DNA of 50,377 bases from Actinomycetes bacterium (GCA_023431405.1 JAEYVZ010000064.1:1-50377); one strand, 5' to 3'; shown: positions 7,446 through 18,099, counted from the stretch's first letter. Translations and numbers: made by a program. The notes: generated by a model from the sequence alone, not told the origin.

Positions 7446-8393
7446 TCAGCTCCGCGCCGCTACCGGCACCACCCCGGCTCGCTGCAGCACGGTCAGCACG
7501 GTGTCGTGGTTGTTGAACGCGTACAGGTGCACACCGGGTGCTCCCCCGTCGAGCACCGCGCGCGTCAGCTCGGCCGCGTGGGCGACACCGACCTCGTGTT
7601 GCGCGGAAGCATCCGCCGCGGAGGCCAACCCCGCAGCCAGAGCGACCGGCCGCCTCTCCCCCGTCAGCTCGAGCACGCGCGCGAGACGACCGGCGGACGT
7701 GATGGGCATGAGTCCCGGCAGGATCGGGATGCTGACCCCTGCCTCTCGCGCCTCGGCCACGAAGCCGAGGTAGTCGTCGGCTTCGAAGAAGAGCTGGGTG
7801 ATCGCCTGTGTCGCCCCGGCGGCCTCCTTCGCGAGCAGGGTGTCGATGTCCTGACGGCGATCGCGCGAGCGAGGGTGACCGTTGGGGAATGCCGCCACCG
7901 CGATCTGCACGCGCTCGCGCGGCGCCACCCTCGCAGCACCGGGCACACCCGGCACGTCCGCCTCGCTGTACGGCGCGCGCTCGGCCTGAACCCGATCGAT
8001 GAGCTGCACGAGCTGCGCCGCCGTCTCGAGATCGCCGAGGAAGACGTCATCCTCCGTCGAACCGGCAGGAGGATCTCCCCGCAGTGCCAGGAAGCGCGTG
8101 ATGCCGGCATCGAGGAACTCGCGGATCAGCGAGGTCGCCTCTTCGTAGGTGCTGCCGACGCAGGTCAGATGCGCGACGGGAGGCACGTCGGTCTCGCGCA
8201 GGATGTGCGTGAGAACCTCCAGCGAGCGGCCCCCGCTGGAGCCGCCTGCCCCGAAAGTGACGGAGATGAAATCGGGACCCACCGACGCGAGCCGGCGGAT
8301 CGTCTCGTGGAGAGCCGGCATCCCTTCCGCGCGGCGTGGCGGGTACACCTCGAACGAGAACGGCGCGGGCGTCGGGGGCGCTTCGTTCGACAT
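7446..8393 (-). CDS. metF: 5,10-methylenetetrahydrofolate reductase
   Basis: A 315-residue TIM-barrel flavoprotein: FSFEVYPPRR at the N-terminus, FISVTFGAGGSS, HLTCVGSTYEEA, FLALRGDPP and QLFFEADDY are MetF signatures. It reduces methylene-THF to methyl-THF, the methyl donor for methionine synthesis. GAAGG lies 5 nt before the ATG. A TAGAGT -10 candidate is at 8493-8498, giving a leader of about 95 nt. I see no recognisable SAM or cobalamin riboswitch in it. Confidence 0.95.
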   Translation of the reverse strand: MSNEAPPTPAPFSFEVYPPRRAEGMPALHETIRRLASVGPDFISVTFGAGGSSGGRSLEVLTHILRETDVPPVAHLTCVGSTYEEATSLIREFLDAGITRFLALRGDPPAGSTEDDVFLGDLETAAQLVQLIDRVQAERAPYSEADVPGVPGAARVAPRERVQIAVAAFPNGHPRSRDRRQDIDTLLAKEAAGATQAITQLFFEADDYLGFVAEAREAGVSIPILPGLMPITSAGRLARVLELTGERRPVALAAGLASAADASAQHEVGVAHAAELTRAVLDGGAPGVHLYAFNNHDTVLTVLQRAGVVPVAARS

Positions 8394-8492
8394 GAGGGCC
8401 TTCGTTCTCGTGCCGCGGCAGAGGTGCGCGGCGGCCAGGGGTGGGGCGGACGCAGCCGCGCCCCGAAGACAGCCGCGCGAGCGTCGACTACC

Positions 8493-8498
8493 ACTCTA
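8493..8498 (-). promoter_or_regulatory. Candidate -10 of metF
   Basis: TAGAGT on the minus strand in the metF/S9 peptidase divergent region (8394-8564). The rest of that gap is GC-rich and shows nothing I can name. Confidence 0.35.
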
Positions 8499-8551
8499 GG
8501 TCGGGTCGTCGCGCGCGCATGGCGCGTATGACGGGCTGTTTCAGCGCCGCG

Positions 8552-8557
8552 TAACGT
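8552..8557 (+). promoter_or_regulatory. Leaderless promoter -10 of the S9 peptidase gene
   Basis: TAACGT 7 nt before the ATG at 8565, with no Shine-Dalgarno. Confidence 0.55.
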
Positions 8558-8564
8558 GGGACGC

Positions 8565-10523
8565 ATGCTCGACACCCTGCCCTACGGCTCCTGGCCCTCG
8601 CCCCTCACCGCCGCTGCGGCAGCGGCGGCCGCCCCGCGACTGGAAGGCGCGGTCTTCGTGGGAGACGACATCTGGTGGGGCGAAGCGATCGCCGAGGAAG
8701 GCTCCCGCACCGCCGTGCGGCGCCGTACGGCGGACGGTCGACTCGAAACCGTGCTCCCGTCGCCGTGGAACGCCCGCTCGCGCGTCCACGAGTACGGCGG
8801 CGGATCGTGGACAGCGAGCGAGGGCGGCCGACTCTTCTTCGTGGAGAAGATAGACCAGCGCGTATGGACGCTCGCCCCGCGCGCCGAGCAGACGCGTGCC
8901 GGGGGCTCCGCCGACGCGTCCGAGCCGCAGCCGCTCACCTTCGACGACGGCGACGTGCGCTACGGCGGCCTCACCTGGCAGCACGGCCGTCTGCTCGCCG
9001 TACGCGAAGATCACACCGATCGCGGCGTCCCCCGCCGCGCGATCGTGGCCATCTCCCCTACCGGCGATGGGGTGACGGTGCTCGCGGACGGAAGCGACTT
9101 CGTCGCCCAGCCATCGCTCTCGCCCGACGGACGCCGTCTCGCGTGGGTCGCATGGAACCACCCCGACATGCCATGGGACCGCACCGAGATCCGCATCGCG
9201 GACCTCCGCGCAGACCCTCCTGCCGTGACGACGCTCCCCACTCGGGGATTCGCGCCGCTCCAGCCGACCTGGACGGCATCCGGGGCCCTGCTGTACGCCG
9301 ACGACCCTGACGGACGCTGGAACCTGTGGCAGGCCGACGTCCCCATCGGCGACGTGGGCGCAGCGACGACCTCTCCCGTGGACACGACGGATGCCGACAC
9401 CGGCGGGCCGCTGTGGGTGCTGGGGACACGATGGTTCGCGCCGCTGGACGACGGACGCATCGTGGCCATCCGCACCCACGGCAGCGACCAGACCGTGCTG
9501 ATCTCGACGAACGCGTCTGCCGTGCCCCTCGACGTGCCGACACGGTCGAGGACCTCCATCGAGGACGTGTCGGGAACCCGCGCGCTCATCTCCGGGTACG
9601 GCGCGGGAGTGTCGGGCATCTGGCTCGTCGACGTCGACGGCGACACCCGGCTGCTGCGCGGCGGTGGTCCGGACGACGGCCCCGAGTGGCTTCCGGAAGG
9701 CCGCCCCGTCACGTTCGAGGGCGCCCACGGCCCCGTGCACGCCTTCGACTTCCCGCCGACGAATCCGCACGTACGAGCACCGGAGGGAGAGGTCCCGCCG
9801 TACCTCGTGTGGGTGCACGGTGGTCCCACCGCGCACGTGAGCGGGGTCGCCGACACGAAGGTCGCCTACTTCACGAGCCGGGGCATCGGGGTGCTCGACG
9901 TGAACTACGGCGGTTCGACGGGGTACGGACGGGCCTACCGAGAGCGGCTTCGAGGCCAGTGGGGCATCGTCGACGTCGATGACGTGATCACCGCCGCGAC
10001 GGGACTCGCCGCGGACGGACGAGCCGACGGGAAGCGCCTCGCGATCGAGGGCGGTTCGGCGGGAGGCTGGACGGTGCTCTCCGCACTCGTGCGCTCAGAT
10101 GTCTTCGCGGCAGGGATCTCACGCTTCGGCGTCGGCGACGCGCGCGCCCTCGCCGCCGAGTCGCACGACTTCGAATCGCGCTACCTCGACGGGCTCATCG
10201 GCCCACTGCCCGAGGCTGAGGCACTGTATGTCGAACGCTCCCCCCTCACCCGCGCCGACCGCTTCCGCGTGCCGCTGCTCCTCCTCCAGGGCGCCGAGGA
10301 CACCGTCGTTCCCCCCGCGCAGTCCGAGTCGATCCGCGACGCGCTGGCCGCACGCGGCGTGCCGCACGCGTACATCGTGTACGACGGCGAGGGTCACGGA
10401 TTCCGTCGCCCCGAAACGATCGTGCACGTGCTCGAGACAGAACTCGCTTTCCTCGGCGAGGTGTTCGGTTTCGAGACTCCTGGCGTCGCGCCCCTCGGAG
10501 TCGTGGGCGGGGCGGACGACTGA
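8565..10523 (+). CDS. S9 family prolyl oligopeptidase-type peptidase
   Basis: A 652-residue protein with an N-terminal beta-propeller region (repeated blade-like segments such as SLSPDGRRLAWVAWNHPDMP) and a C-terminal alpha/beta hydrolase domain from about residue 400. The triad is visible: Ser in IEGGSAGGWTVL, Asp in GAEDTVVPPAQS, His in YDGEGHGFRRPET. An oxyanion/entry motif WVHGGPTAH also fits. Such enzymes cut after Pro, or act as acylaminoacyl peptidases, on short peptides. There is no signal peptide, so it is probably cytoplasmic. It is monocistronic, convergent with hflX. Exact specificity is unknown. Confidence 0.9.
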   Translation: MLDTLPYGSWPSPLTAAAAAAAAPRLEGAVFVGDDIWWGEAIAEEGSRTAVRRRTADGRLETVLPSPWNARSRVHEYGGGSWTASEGGRLFFVEKIDQRVWTLAPRAEQTRAGGSADASEPQPLTFDDGDVRYGGLTWQHGRLLAVREDHTDRGVPRRAIVAISPTGDGVTVLADGSDFVAQPSLSPDGRRLAWVAWNHPDMPWDRTEIRIADLRADPPAVTTLPTRGFAPLQPTWTASGALLYADDPDGRWNLWQADVPIGDVGAATTSPVDTTDADTGGPLWVLGTRWFAPLDDGRIVAIRTHGSDQTVLISTNASAVPLDVPTRSRTSIEDVSGTRALISGYGAGVSGIWLVDVDGDTRLLRGGGPDDGPEWLPEGRPVTFEGAHGPVHAFDFPPTNPHVRAPEGEVPPYLVWVHGGPTAHVSGVADTKVAYFTSRGIGVLDVNYGGSTGYGRAYRERLRGQWGIVDVDDVITAATGLAADGRADGKRLAIEGGSAGGWTVLSALVRSDVFAAGISRFGVGDARALAAESHDFESRYLDGLIGPLPEAEALYVERSPLTRADRFRVPLLLLQGAEDTVVPPAQSESIRDALAARGVPHAYIVYDGEGHGFRRPETIVHVLETELAFLGEVFGFETPGVAPLGVVGGADD

Positions 10524-10540
10524 GGAGTGCGCGCCCGTCG

Positions 10541-12058
10541 TCAGAGCGCGAAGGGCGCGAGCTCCGCGGCGAGGCGCGCGTCGACGTGGGCGTGGAGAGC
10601 CGTTCCGCCCTCCTCGTGCGCCGTCGAGACGATGTGCCCCGTCTCGTGCACCGCGTTGATGAGGTCTCCCCTGTCGTACGGAACGAGCGCCCGCACCTCG
10701 ACGGCCGGGAGCGGCAAGGCCGCCTCGATCGCTGCGCGGAGCACGTCGATGCCCTCACCCGTGCGCGAAGACACGAACAATGCCGACGGCTCCAGCCCGC
10801 GAAGGACCAGCCGCGTGTCCTCGTCTACGAGGTCGGCCTTGTTGAAGACGATCAGCTCGTGGGTGGACCTCGCGCCCACATCGCCCATCACGTCACGCAC
10901 GGTCGCGATCTGCGCGGCGGGGTCGGGGTGCGAGCCGTCGACGACGTGCACGATGACGTCGGCGTCGGCGACCTCTTCGAGCGTCGAGCGGAATGCCTCG
11001 ACGAGCTGGTGCGGCAGATTCCTCACGAAGCCGACCGTGTCGGTGAGCGTGTAGATGCGACCGTCGGCGGCCTGCGCGCGGCGCACGGTGGCATCCAGAG
11101 TGGCGAACAGGGCGTTCTCGACGAGTACACCGGCGCTCGTCAAGCGGTTCAGGAGACTCGATTTGCCGGCGTTGGTGTAGCCGGCGATCGCGACCGACGG
11201 CACCGTGTGGCGCTTCCGCTCCGCCCGCTTCGCCTCTCGGGCAGGAGCGAACTCACGGATCTGGCGCCGCAGCTGCGCCATCCGCGTGCGGATACGGCGC
11301 CGGTCCAGCTCGATCTTCGTCTCACCCGGACCGCGCGACCCCATGCCCGCACCGCCCGCACCGACCTGGCCACCCGCCTGTCGCGACATCGACTCGCCCC
11401 AGCCGCGAAGACGCGGCAGGAGGTACTCGAGCTGAGCCAGCTCGACCTGCGCCTTGCCTTCACGGCTCTTCGCGTGCTGGCTGAAGATGTCGAGGATGAC
11501 GGTGGTGCGGTCGATCACCTTCACCTTCACCACATCCTCCAGCGCCCGCCGCTGGCTCGCGGCGAGTTCGGTGTCGGCGATGACGGTGTCGGCGCCGACG
11601 GCGGCCACGAGGTCGCGCAGCTCTGCAGCCTTGCCGCGGCCGATGTAGGTCGCGGGATCCGGGTGGGGCCTGCGCTGCAGCACACCGTCGAGCACGACCG
11701 CACCGGCCGTCTCGGCGAGGGCGGCGAGTTCGCGCAGCGAGTTCTCCGCATCTTCCTGCGAGCCCTGCGCATACACGCCGACGAGCACGACATTCTCCAG
11801 TCGCAGCTGGCGGTACTCGACCTCGGTGACGTCTTCGAGCTCCGTCGACAGCCCTGCGACACGGCGGAGGGCGGCGCGCTCTTCGCGGTCCCACTGCTCG
11901 CCGTCGGTGTCGCCGTACGCCACGGTGGACTCGTCTTGGAGTGCCTGAGCGGCTCCGAACACGCGCACCCCGGAGCGTCCGTCGGCGTGCGCGAGCACAC
12001 GATCGACCGGATCCACCGACGTCGCGTCGGTGTTCTGTGGGGTGGTGGTATCCGTCAT
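10541..12058 (-). CDS. hflX: GTPase HflX
   Basis: A 505-residue HflX: glycine-rich N-terminal subdomain followed by a G domain with G1 GYTNAGKSS, G3 DTVGFVRNLP and G4 FNKAD. A basic coiled linker (TKIELDRRRIRTRMAQLRRQI) is typical. HflX binds 50S/70S ribosomes and rescues or splits stalled ribosomes under stress. The ATG at 12058 is chosen because AAAGGA precedes it; an upstream GTG adds 10 poorly conserved residues. It lies 17 bp from the convergent peptidase gene. Its position near dapF and lexA is conserved in actinobacteria. Confidence 0.96.
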   Translation of the reverse strand: MTDTTTPQNTDATSVDPVDRVLAHADGRSGVRVFGAAQALQDESTVAYGDTDGEQWDREERAALRRVAGLSTELEDVTEVEYRQLRLENVVLVGVYAQGSQEDAENSLRELAALAETAGAVVLDGVLQRRPHPDPATYIGRGKAAELRDLVAAVGADTVIADTELAASQRRALEDVVKVKVIDRTTVILDIFSQHAKSREGKAQVELAQLEYLLPRLRGWGESMSRQAGGQVGAGGAGMGSRGPGETKIELDRRRIRTRMAQLRRQIREFAPAREAKRAERKRHTVPSVAIAGYTNAGKSSLLNRLTSAGVLVENALFATLDATVRRAQAADGRIYTLTDTVGFVRNLPHQLVEAFRSTLEEVADADVIVHVVDGSHPDPAAQIATVRDVMGDVGARSTHELIVFNKADLVDEDTRLVLRGLEPSALFVSSRTGEGIDVLRAAIEAALPLPAVEVRALVPYDRGDLINAVHETGHIVSTAHEEGGTALHAHVDARLAAELAPFAL

Positions 12059-12138
12059 CTCATCCTTTCGGGGCGGCCCTGCGGCCATCCGTGCACTCTA
12101 CCTCTCGCCGCACCTCCCGCGGCGGGGAGGTCCTCCGG

Positions 12139-12144
12139 TACGCT
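12139..12144 (+). promoter_or_regulatory. Leaderless promoter -10 of the methyltransferase gene
   Basis: TACGCT 8 nt before the ATG at 12153, with no ribosome binding site. Confidence 0.5.
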
Positions 12145-12152
12145 CGAAATCC

Positions 12153-12794
12153 ATGGCGAGTGATCACTACTTCAGTTCGACGCCAGCAAGCGCCGAGAAA
12201 CTCCGCCGCATCCGCGTCACCCTCGCTGGTCGCCCTGTGGAGGTGACGACCGCGGGGGGTGTCTTCAGCCCGGAGCACATCGATTCCGGTACCGCCGTGC
12301 TGCTGGCGAACACGCCGCCCCCGCCGCCGGGAGGCCACCTTCTCGACCTCGGCTGCGGCTGGGGTCCGATAGCGCTGAGCCTCGCGCTCGACGCCCCGCA
12401 CGCCACGGTATGGGCGGTCGACGTGAACGAGCGGGCGCTCGATCTCGTGCGTCGCAACGCTGCGGAACTCGGTCTCGACAATGTCAACGCCGTGCTGCCC
12501 GACGATGTTCCCGCCGAGCTCGTGTTCCGCTCCATCCGTTCGAACCCGCCCATTCGCGTGGGCAAGAACGAGCTTCACGGGCTCTTGGAGCGATGGATCC
12601 CCCGCCTCGAAGAACGCAGCGACGCGTGGCTGGTCGTTCAGCGCAACCTCGGATCGGACTCGCTGCAACGCTGGCTGTCGGCGACTTTCGACCGAGGCTA
12701 TTCCGTGACGCGCGCGGCGACCGGGCGCGGTTTCCGCGTGCTGAAGGTGCGGCGGCACGGCACACCTCAGACGGATGCCATCCCGCTCCCCTGA
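12153..12794 (+). CDS. Class I SAM-dependent methyltransferase (RsmC/RlmG-like)
   Basis: A 213-residue Rossmann methyltransferase. SAM motif I is LLDLGCGWGPIAL, the acidic residue is at the end of strand 2 (WAVDVNERAL), and motif IV is SNPPIRVGKNELH. The NPP[I/F] motif with the following HxLLERWIPRL region is that of RsmC/RlmG rRNA guanine-N2 methyltransferases, here without the N-terminal duplicate domain. The rRNA target is inferred, not shown. It is divergent from hflX and convergent with dapF. Confidence 0.85.
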   Translation: MASDHYFSSTPASAEKLRRIRVTLAGRPVEVTTAGGVFSPEHIDSGTAVLLANTPPPPPGGHLLDLGCGWGPIALSLALDAPHATVWAVDVNERALDLVRRNAAELGLDNVNAVLPDDVPAELVFRSIRSNPPIRVGKNELHGLLERWIPRLEERSDAWLVVQRNLGSDSLQRWLSATFDRGYSVTRAATGRGFRVLKVRRHGTPQTDAIPLP

Positions 12795-12809
12795 GGCGCG
12801 CGTTCGCTG

Positions 12810-13676
12810 TCAGGCGAGGGCGACTTCACCGGAGTAGACGAGCGTCGCCGGCCCCGAGAGGAGCACGTGCTCACCGTCGGCGCGACGCACGACGCGGACT
12901 CCGAGGCGCCCACCGGGCACGTCGACCTGCCAGGTGTCGGGGGCTCCGGCGCCGGCCCAGTGACGCACCGCGAGGGCTGAGGCGGCGACGCCTGTGCCGC
13001 ACGACAGCGTCTCCCCCACTCCGCGCTCGAAGACGCGCATCGTGATGGCCCCGACGCCGTCGCGCACCAGCGGGTCGGCGGGGACGACGAACTCGATGTT
13101 GGCGCCGTCGGCCGGCTCGGGTGCGAGGATCGGCTGCACGGTGAGGTCGAGCCGGTCGAGTTCGTCGACGCTGGAGAGCGCTACGACCACGTGCGGGTTC
13201 CCCACGTCGATGCCTTGACCGGGGCGCGGCACGTCGACACCGCGGGCTCGCACGGTGGTCTCGTCCGCCTCTGCGCGCCATACGCCGAGGTCCACCTCGA
13301 ATCCGTTGACCGCTCGCGTGACAGCCTTCGTGCCGGCGCGGGTGCCGATCAGCAGCTGCTCGTCGCCGTCGAGGTCGGCGAGTCCGGTCTCGATGAGGTA
13401 CTTCCCGAACACCCGGATGCCGTTGCCGCACATCTCCGCCGCCGACCCGTCGGCGTTGCGGTAGTCCATGAACCATTCCGCCTCGGGTGTCGCTTCACCG
13501 GCAGCCAGGGCTCGGGAGCGGACGACGCGCAGGATTCCGTCTGCGCCGATGCCGAATCGCCGGTCGCACAGGGCGGCGACCTGGTCGTCGCTCAGGTCGA
13601 GCGAGCCGTCGACGTCGGGGATGATGACGAAGTCATTGCCGGTGCCGTGGCCTTTGGTGAACGCGATGGAGGACAC
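12810..13676 (-). CDS. dapF: Diaminopimelate epimerase
   Basis: A 288-residue protein. Both catalytic cysteines are present, in AEMCGNGIRVFGK and ETLSCGTGVAAS, and the N-terminus FTKGHGTGNDFV is the family hallmark. It converts LL-DAP to meso-DAP for lysine and, in many species, peptidoglycan. Start GTG 13676: TAGACT sits 6 nt upstream, just beyond the miaA stop, so dapF appears to have its own leaderless promoter despite being the last gene of the recA-recX-miaB-miaA-dapF run. Confidence 0.96.
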   Translation of the reverse strand: MSSIAFTKGHGTGNDFVIIPDVDGSLDLSDDQVAALCDRRFGIGADGILRVVRSRALAAGEATPEAEWFMDYRNADGSAAEMCGNGIRVFGKYLIETGLADLDGDEQLLIGTRAGTKAVTRAVNGFEVDLGVWRAEADETTVRARGVDVPRPGQGIDVGNPHVVVALSSVDELDRLDLTVQPILAPEPADGANIEFVVPADPLVRDGVGAITMRVFERGVGETLSCGTGVAASALAVRHWAGAGAPDTWQVDVPGGRLGVRVVRRADGEHVLLSGPATLVYSGEVALA

Positions 13677-13682
13677 CGGCTC

Positions 13683-13688
13683 AGTCTA
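13683..13688 (-). promoter_or_regulatory. Leaderless promoter -10 of dapF
   Basis: TAGACT on the minus strand, 6 nt before GTG 13676, in the 18-bp gap after miaA. Confidence 0.5.
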
Positions 13689-13694
13689 CGGCGG

Positions 13695-14645
13695 TCACGT
13701 GCCTCCGCCGTGTGCGCTGCCGCGCGGAGCGTGGGCGTCGATGAGAGCGTCGGCGTCGGTGTCGGGCGCGGTCCAGACGATCTCCGGGTAGCGGCGGAAC
13801 CAGGAGACCTGGCGCCGCGCGTACCGGCGCGTGAGCGAACGGGTCTCGGCGATGGCTTCGGCTTCTGTGAGGCGTCCGTCGAGCTGATCGATCGCTTGCG
13901 CGTAGCCGATCGCTCGGCGCGCGGTCGTGCCGTGCTCGAGTCCGATGTCTCGGAGTGTCCGCACCTCGTCGAGGAGTCCGGCCGCCCATATGTCGGCGAC
14001 GCGCGCGTCCAGGCGCTCGACGAGTGCTGCACGGTCGACGTGGACGCCGAGGATGGTGGTCGCGTCGTGCCAGAGGCGCGGCGCTTCCGGGAGGGCGGCG
14101 CCGTGATTCTGCTCGCCCTGCTCGAGCACTTCGAGCGCCCGCACGACGCGGCGTCCGTTGCGCGGGTCGATGCGCGCCGCGGCGGCCGGGTCGAGCTGTT
14201 GCAGCCGGACGAACAGTGCGCCGGGTCCGTTGTCCCGCAGTTCGTCTTCGAGGCGGGCACGTACGGCTTCGTCGTGCGGGGGGAAGCGGAAGTCGTAGAT
14301 GACGCTGGAGACGTAGAGTCCGGAGCCGCCGACGAGGATGGCGTCTGCGCCCCGGCGGAAGATCTCTTCGATCGTGTCGCGCGCCGCGTGCTGGTACCAG
14401 GCGACGGCGGCTTCTTCGGTGACATCGAGCGCGTCGAAGAGGTGGTGCGGGATGCCGCGCCGTTCGGGAGCGGTGAGCTTGGCGGTGCCGATGTCCATGC
14501 CTCGGTAGAGCTGCATGGCGTCCGCGTTGACGATCTCGGCGCGGCGTCCGCGTCGGGTCAGGGCGTCGGCGAGGCGGAGCGAGAGCGCGGTCTTCCCGGT
14601 TCCCGTGGCACCGACGACCGCCCACAGCCGTCGTGACGGCTTCAC
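13695..14645 (-). CDS. miaA: tRNA dimethylallyltransferase
   Basis: A 316-residue enzyme with P-loop VGATGTGKTALSLRLA, the substrate motif DAMQLYRGMDIGTAK and the C-terminal RRYARRQVSWFRR. It adds a dimethylallyl group to A37 of tRNAs reading UNN codons. The GTG start overlaps the miaB stop (GTGA), coupling it to the next enzyme in the same modification pathway. Confidence 0.97.
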   Translation of the reverse strand: MKPSRRLWAVVGATGTGKTALSLRLADALTRRGRRAEIVNADAMQLYRGMDIGTAKLTAPERRGIPHHLFDALDVTEEAAVAWYQHAARDTIEEIFRRGADAILVGGSGLYVSSVIYDFRFPPHDEAVRARLEDELRDNGPGALFVRLQQLDPAAAARIDPRNGRRVVRALEVLEQGEQNHGAALPEAPRLWHDATTILGVHVDRAALVERLDARVADIWAAGLLDEVRTLRDIGLEHGTTARRAIGYAQAIDQLDGRLTEAEAIAETRSLTRRYARRQVSWFRRYPEIVWTAPDTDADALIDAHAPRGSAHGGGT

Positions 14646-16192
14646 TGCCCCGGAAGGCGCAGCGTGGGGAGCCCGAGGGAGACGGCGCGGCTGCCGGCGG
14701 CACCGCCGGGGGCGGGCACGCCGCACGATTCGGCCTGGGTCCGGTCGAACGCGTCACCTGCCCGGGTGCGGCGGATGCGCAGCGGTGCACCGTCGGTGCT
14801 GTCGGCGAGCAGGTGGAAGGGCGCCGCGTGGGTGACGATGACCGACACGATGTCGCCGGGTCGCGGCAGGTCTGATCCTGCGGGCACTTCGAAGTGAACG
14901 AGCCGGTTGTCTTCTGCGCGGCCGGTCAGCCGGTGGGTCTCTGCGTCCTTCTTGCCTTCGCCGGTGGATACGAGCACCTGCAGTTCGCGTCCGAGCTGGC
15001 GCTGGTTCTCTTCGAGGGAGATGCGCTCCTGCAGCGCGACCAGGCGCTCGTAGCGCTCCTGGACGATGGCTTTCGGGACCTGGTCGGCCATGGTCGCGGC
15101 GGGGGTGCCTTCGCGGATCGAGTACTGGAAGGTGAAGGCGCTCGCGAATCGCGCCTGCTCGACGACGCGCAGCGTGTCTTCGAAGTCCTCGTCGGTCTCG
15201 CCCGGGAATCCGACGATGATGTCCGTCGAGATGGCCGCCTGCGGGATGCGCTCGCGCACCCGGTCGAGGATGCCGAGGAACCGCTCACTGCGGTAGGAGC
15301 GGCGCATGGCTTTGAGGACCCGATCGGATCCCGACTGCAGCGGCATATGAAGCTGCGGCATGACAGCGGGGGTTTCGGCCATCGCGTCGATGACGTCGTC
15401 GGTGAAGGCTGCGGGGTGAGGGCTCGTGAACCGGATGCGCTCGAGTCCGGGGATCTCGCCGGCGGCTCGGAGGAGTTTGCCGAAGGCCTGGCGGTCGCCG
15501 AACTCGACGCCGTAGCTGTTGACGTTCTGACCGAGCAGGGTGACTTCGATGGCGCCGTCTTCGACGAGGAGACGGATCTCGTTCAGGATGTCGCCGGGGC
15601 GCCGGTCTTTCTCCTTGCCGCGCAGGCTGGGCACGATGCAGAACGTGCAGGTGTTGTTGCATCCGACGGAGATGGACACCCACCCGCTGTAGACGGAATC
15701 GCGTTTGGTGGGCAGCGTCGAGGGGAAGGTCTCGAGCGATTCGAGGATCTCCAGCTCTGCCTCGCCGTTGTGGCGGGCGCGTTCGAGCATGCCGGGGAGG
15801 GAGCCCATATTGTGGGTGCCGAAGACCACATCGACCCACGGGGCCTTCTCGAGCACAGCGTCTTTGTCCATCTGAGCGAGGCAGCCGCCGACGGCGATCT
15901 GCATCCCCTCGCTGCGGTCTTTGCGACTCTTGAGGTGCCCGAGGGTGCCGTAGAGCTTGCCTGCGGCGTTGTCTCGGACGGCGCAGGTGTTGATGACGAC
16001 GACGTCGGCGTCGGATCCTGCCTCCGCCCGGACGTACCCGGCGCTCTCCAGAGAGCCGGAGAGCCGTTCGGAGTCGTGGACGTTCATCTGGCAGCCGAAC
16101 GTGCGCACCTCGTAGGTGCGCGCTCGTCCGTCACCGGCGACGGCGGCCGACGATGGCGCGATGACTGTCGGCGTGGAGGACGGAGAGGTCAT
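14642..16192 (-). CDS. miaB: tRNA-2-methylthio-N6-dimethylallyladenosine synthase
   Basis: A 516-residue methylthiotransferase. UPF0004 domain Cys residues are in RTFGCQMN, INTCAVRDNA and VGGCLAQ. The radical SAM motif is CNNTCTFC followed by IVPSLRGKEKDR, then a C-terminal TRAM domain and a family-typical tail. It adds the methylthio group to i6A37 of tRNA using two Fe-S clusters. The ATG at 16192 lacks a Shine-Dalgarno but has TAGAAT 8 nt upstream, so miaB-miaA is probably transcribed from its own leaderless promoter as well as by read-through from recX (86 bp upstream). Confidence 0.97.
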   Translation of the reverse strand: MTSPSSTPTVIAPSSAAVAGDGRARTYEVRTFGCQMNVHDSERLSGSLESAGYVRAEAGSDADVVVINTCAVRDNAAGKLYGTLGHLKSRKDRSEGMQIAVGGCLAQMDKDAVLEKAPWVDVVFGTHNMGSLPGMLERARHNGEAELEILESLETFPSTLPTKRDSVYSGWVSISVGCNNTCTFCIVPSLRGKEKDRRPGDILNEIRLLVEDGAIEVTLLGQNVNSYGVEFGDRQAFGKLLRAAGEIPGLERIRFTSPHPAAFTDDVIDAMAETPAVMPQLHMPLQSGSDRVLKAMRRSYRSERFLGILDRVRERIPQAAISTDIIVGFPGETDEDFEDTLRVVEQARFASAFTFQYSIREGTPAATMADQVPKAIVQERYERLVALQERISLEENQRQLGRELQVLVSTGEGKKDAETHRLTGRAEDNRLVHFEVPAGSDLPRPGDIVSVIVTHAAPFHLLADSTDGAPLRIRRTRAGDAFDRTQAESCGVPAPGGAAGSRAVSLGLPTLRLPGQ

Positions 16193-16200
16193 GAGCACCA

Positions 16201-16206
16201 ATTCTA
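16201..16206 (-). promoter_or_regulatory. Leaderless promoter -10 of miaB-miaA
   Basis: TAGAAT on the minus strand, 8 nt before the ATG at 16192. Confidence 0.55.
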
Positions 16207-16278
16207 CGAGCGCCACCGCGCATCGGCGTCCAGAATGCGCCTCGGCATCTCGCGGAGGGGCACAGGTTCCTGCGGAGG

Positions 16279-16983
16279 TCATTCGAATCTGACGGAGGAT
16301 GTCGCGCTTCCCGCCTCATCGAGCGCGGCGCGCGCGGCGGTCATCGCCACCGTACCGGGGTATCCGCGACGCGACAGCTGACCGACGAGACGGCGCAGGG
16401 CCACGTCGCGTTCCAGGGTGTGAAGCGAGCGCGCTTTGAGACGCGCGAACTCCAAGGCACGCGCCGCGTCGTCGTCATGGGTCTCCGAGAGGACGGCGTC
16501 GACCACCTCCCGGGGGATGCCCCGGGAGGCGAGCGTGCGTGCGATCGCCTGACGACCTTGACGCTTGCGATCGGAGCCGATGTAGACGAGGTGCTCCGCG
16601 AGTCGCAGATCGTCGAGATAGCCATGCCGCAGCAGCCCCTCCACGACCGCGTCGATGACCGGATCGTCGAGACCCTCACTTCTCAGCACGGCGCGCGCTT
16701 CGCGCTCGGACAGCGATCGGGTGCGCAGCTTCTTGAGGAGGACCTTCTCTGCGGCCTCGCGCGCCGATGCCGTGTCGACATCGAGCTCGGATCGCTCGAC
16801 GTCGTCGGTCCAGGTCACATGCCACGAGCCGGTGACCGGCTCGGCACCCGAACCCGCCACCGGGCTGCCTCCGCGAGCGTGAGGCGTTCGTGGTGGCTCC
16901 GGGGCACCGCTTCGCGGACCGAAGAGAGGGATGACGGGAGCCAGATCGGACGCGTCGTTCACGTTCTGATCCCCGTCATCCAT
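16279..16983 (-). CDS. recX: Regulatory protein RecX
   Basis: A 234-residue protein. The first about 85 residues are a low-complexity extension. Then comes the RecX three-helix repeat fold, e.g. RSLSEREARAVLRSEGL, GYLDDLRLAEHLVYIGSDRKRQG and ASRGIPREVVDAVLSE. RecX binds RecA filaments and limits recombinase activity. GGAG precedes the ATG. It lies 69 bp downstream of recA in the same direction, the conserved arrangement, and is probably cotranscribed under LexA control. Confidence 0.93.
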   Translation of the reverse strand: MDDGDQNVNDASDLAPVIPLFGPRSGAPEPPRTPHARGGSPVAGSGAEPVTGSWHVTWTDDVERSELDVDTASAREAAEKVLLKKLRTRSLSEREARAVLRSEGLDDPVIDAVVEGLLRHGYLDDLRLAEHLVYIGSDRKRQGRQAIARTLASRGIPREVVDAVLSETHDDDAARALEFARLKARSLHTLERDVALRRLVGQLSRRGYPGTVAMTAARAALDEAGSATSSVRFE

Positions 16984-17052
16984 GCTTCGGCTCCACCCGT
17001 GAAGCGGCGTTGTTCGCGCCGATGATCACGCGGGCCGCCCAGCTCATGCGTG

Positions 17053-18099
<1,047 letters not shown>

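Noticed and set aside
8394..8564. Riboswitch upstream of metF
   Set aside because: I could not find SAM or cobalamin riboswitch core elements; only a -10 candidate and GC-rich sequence.
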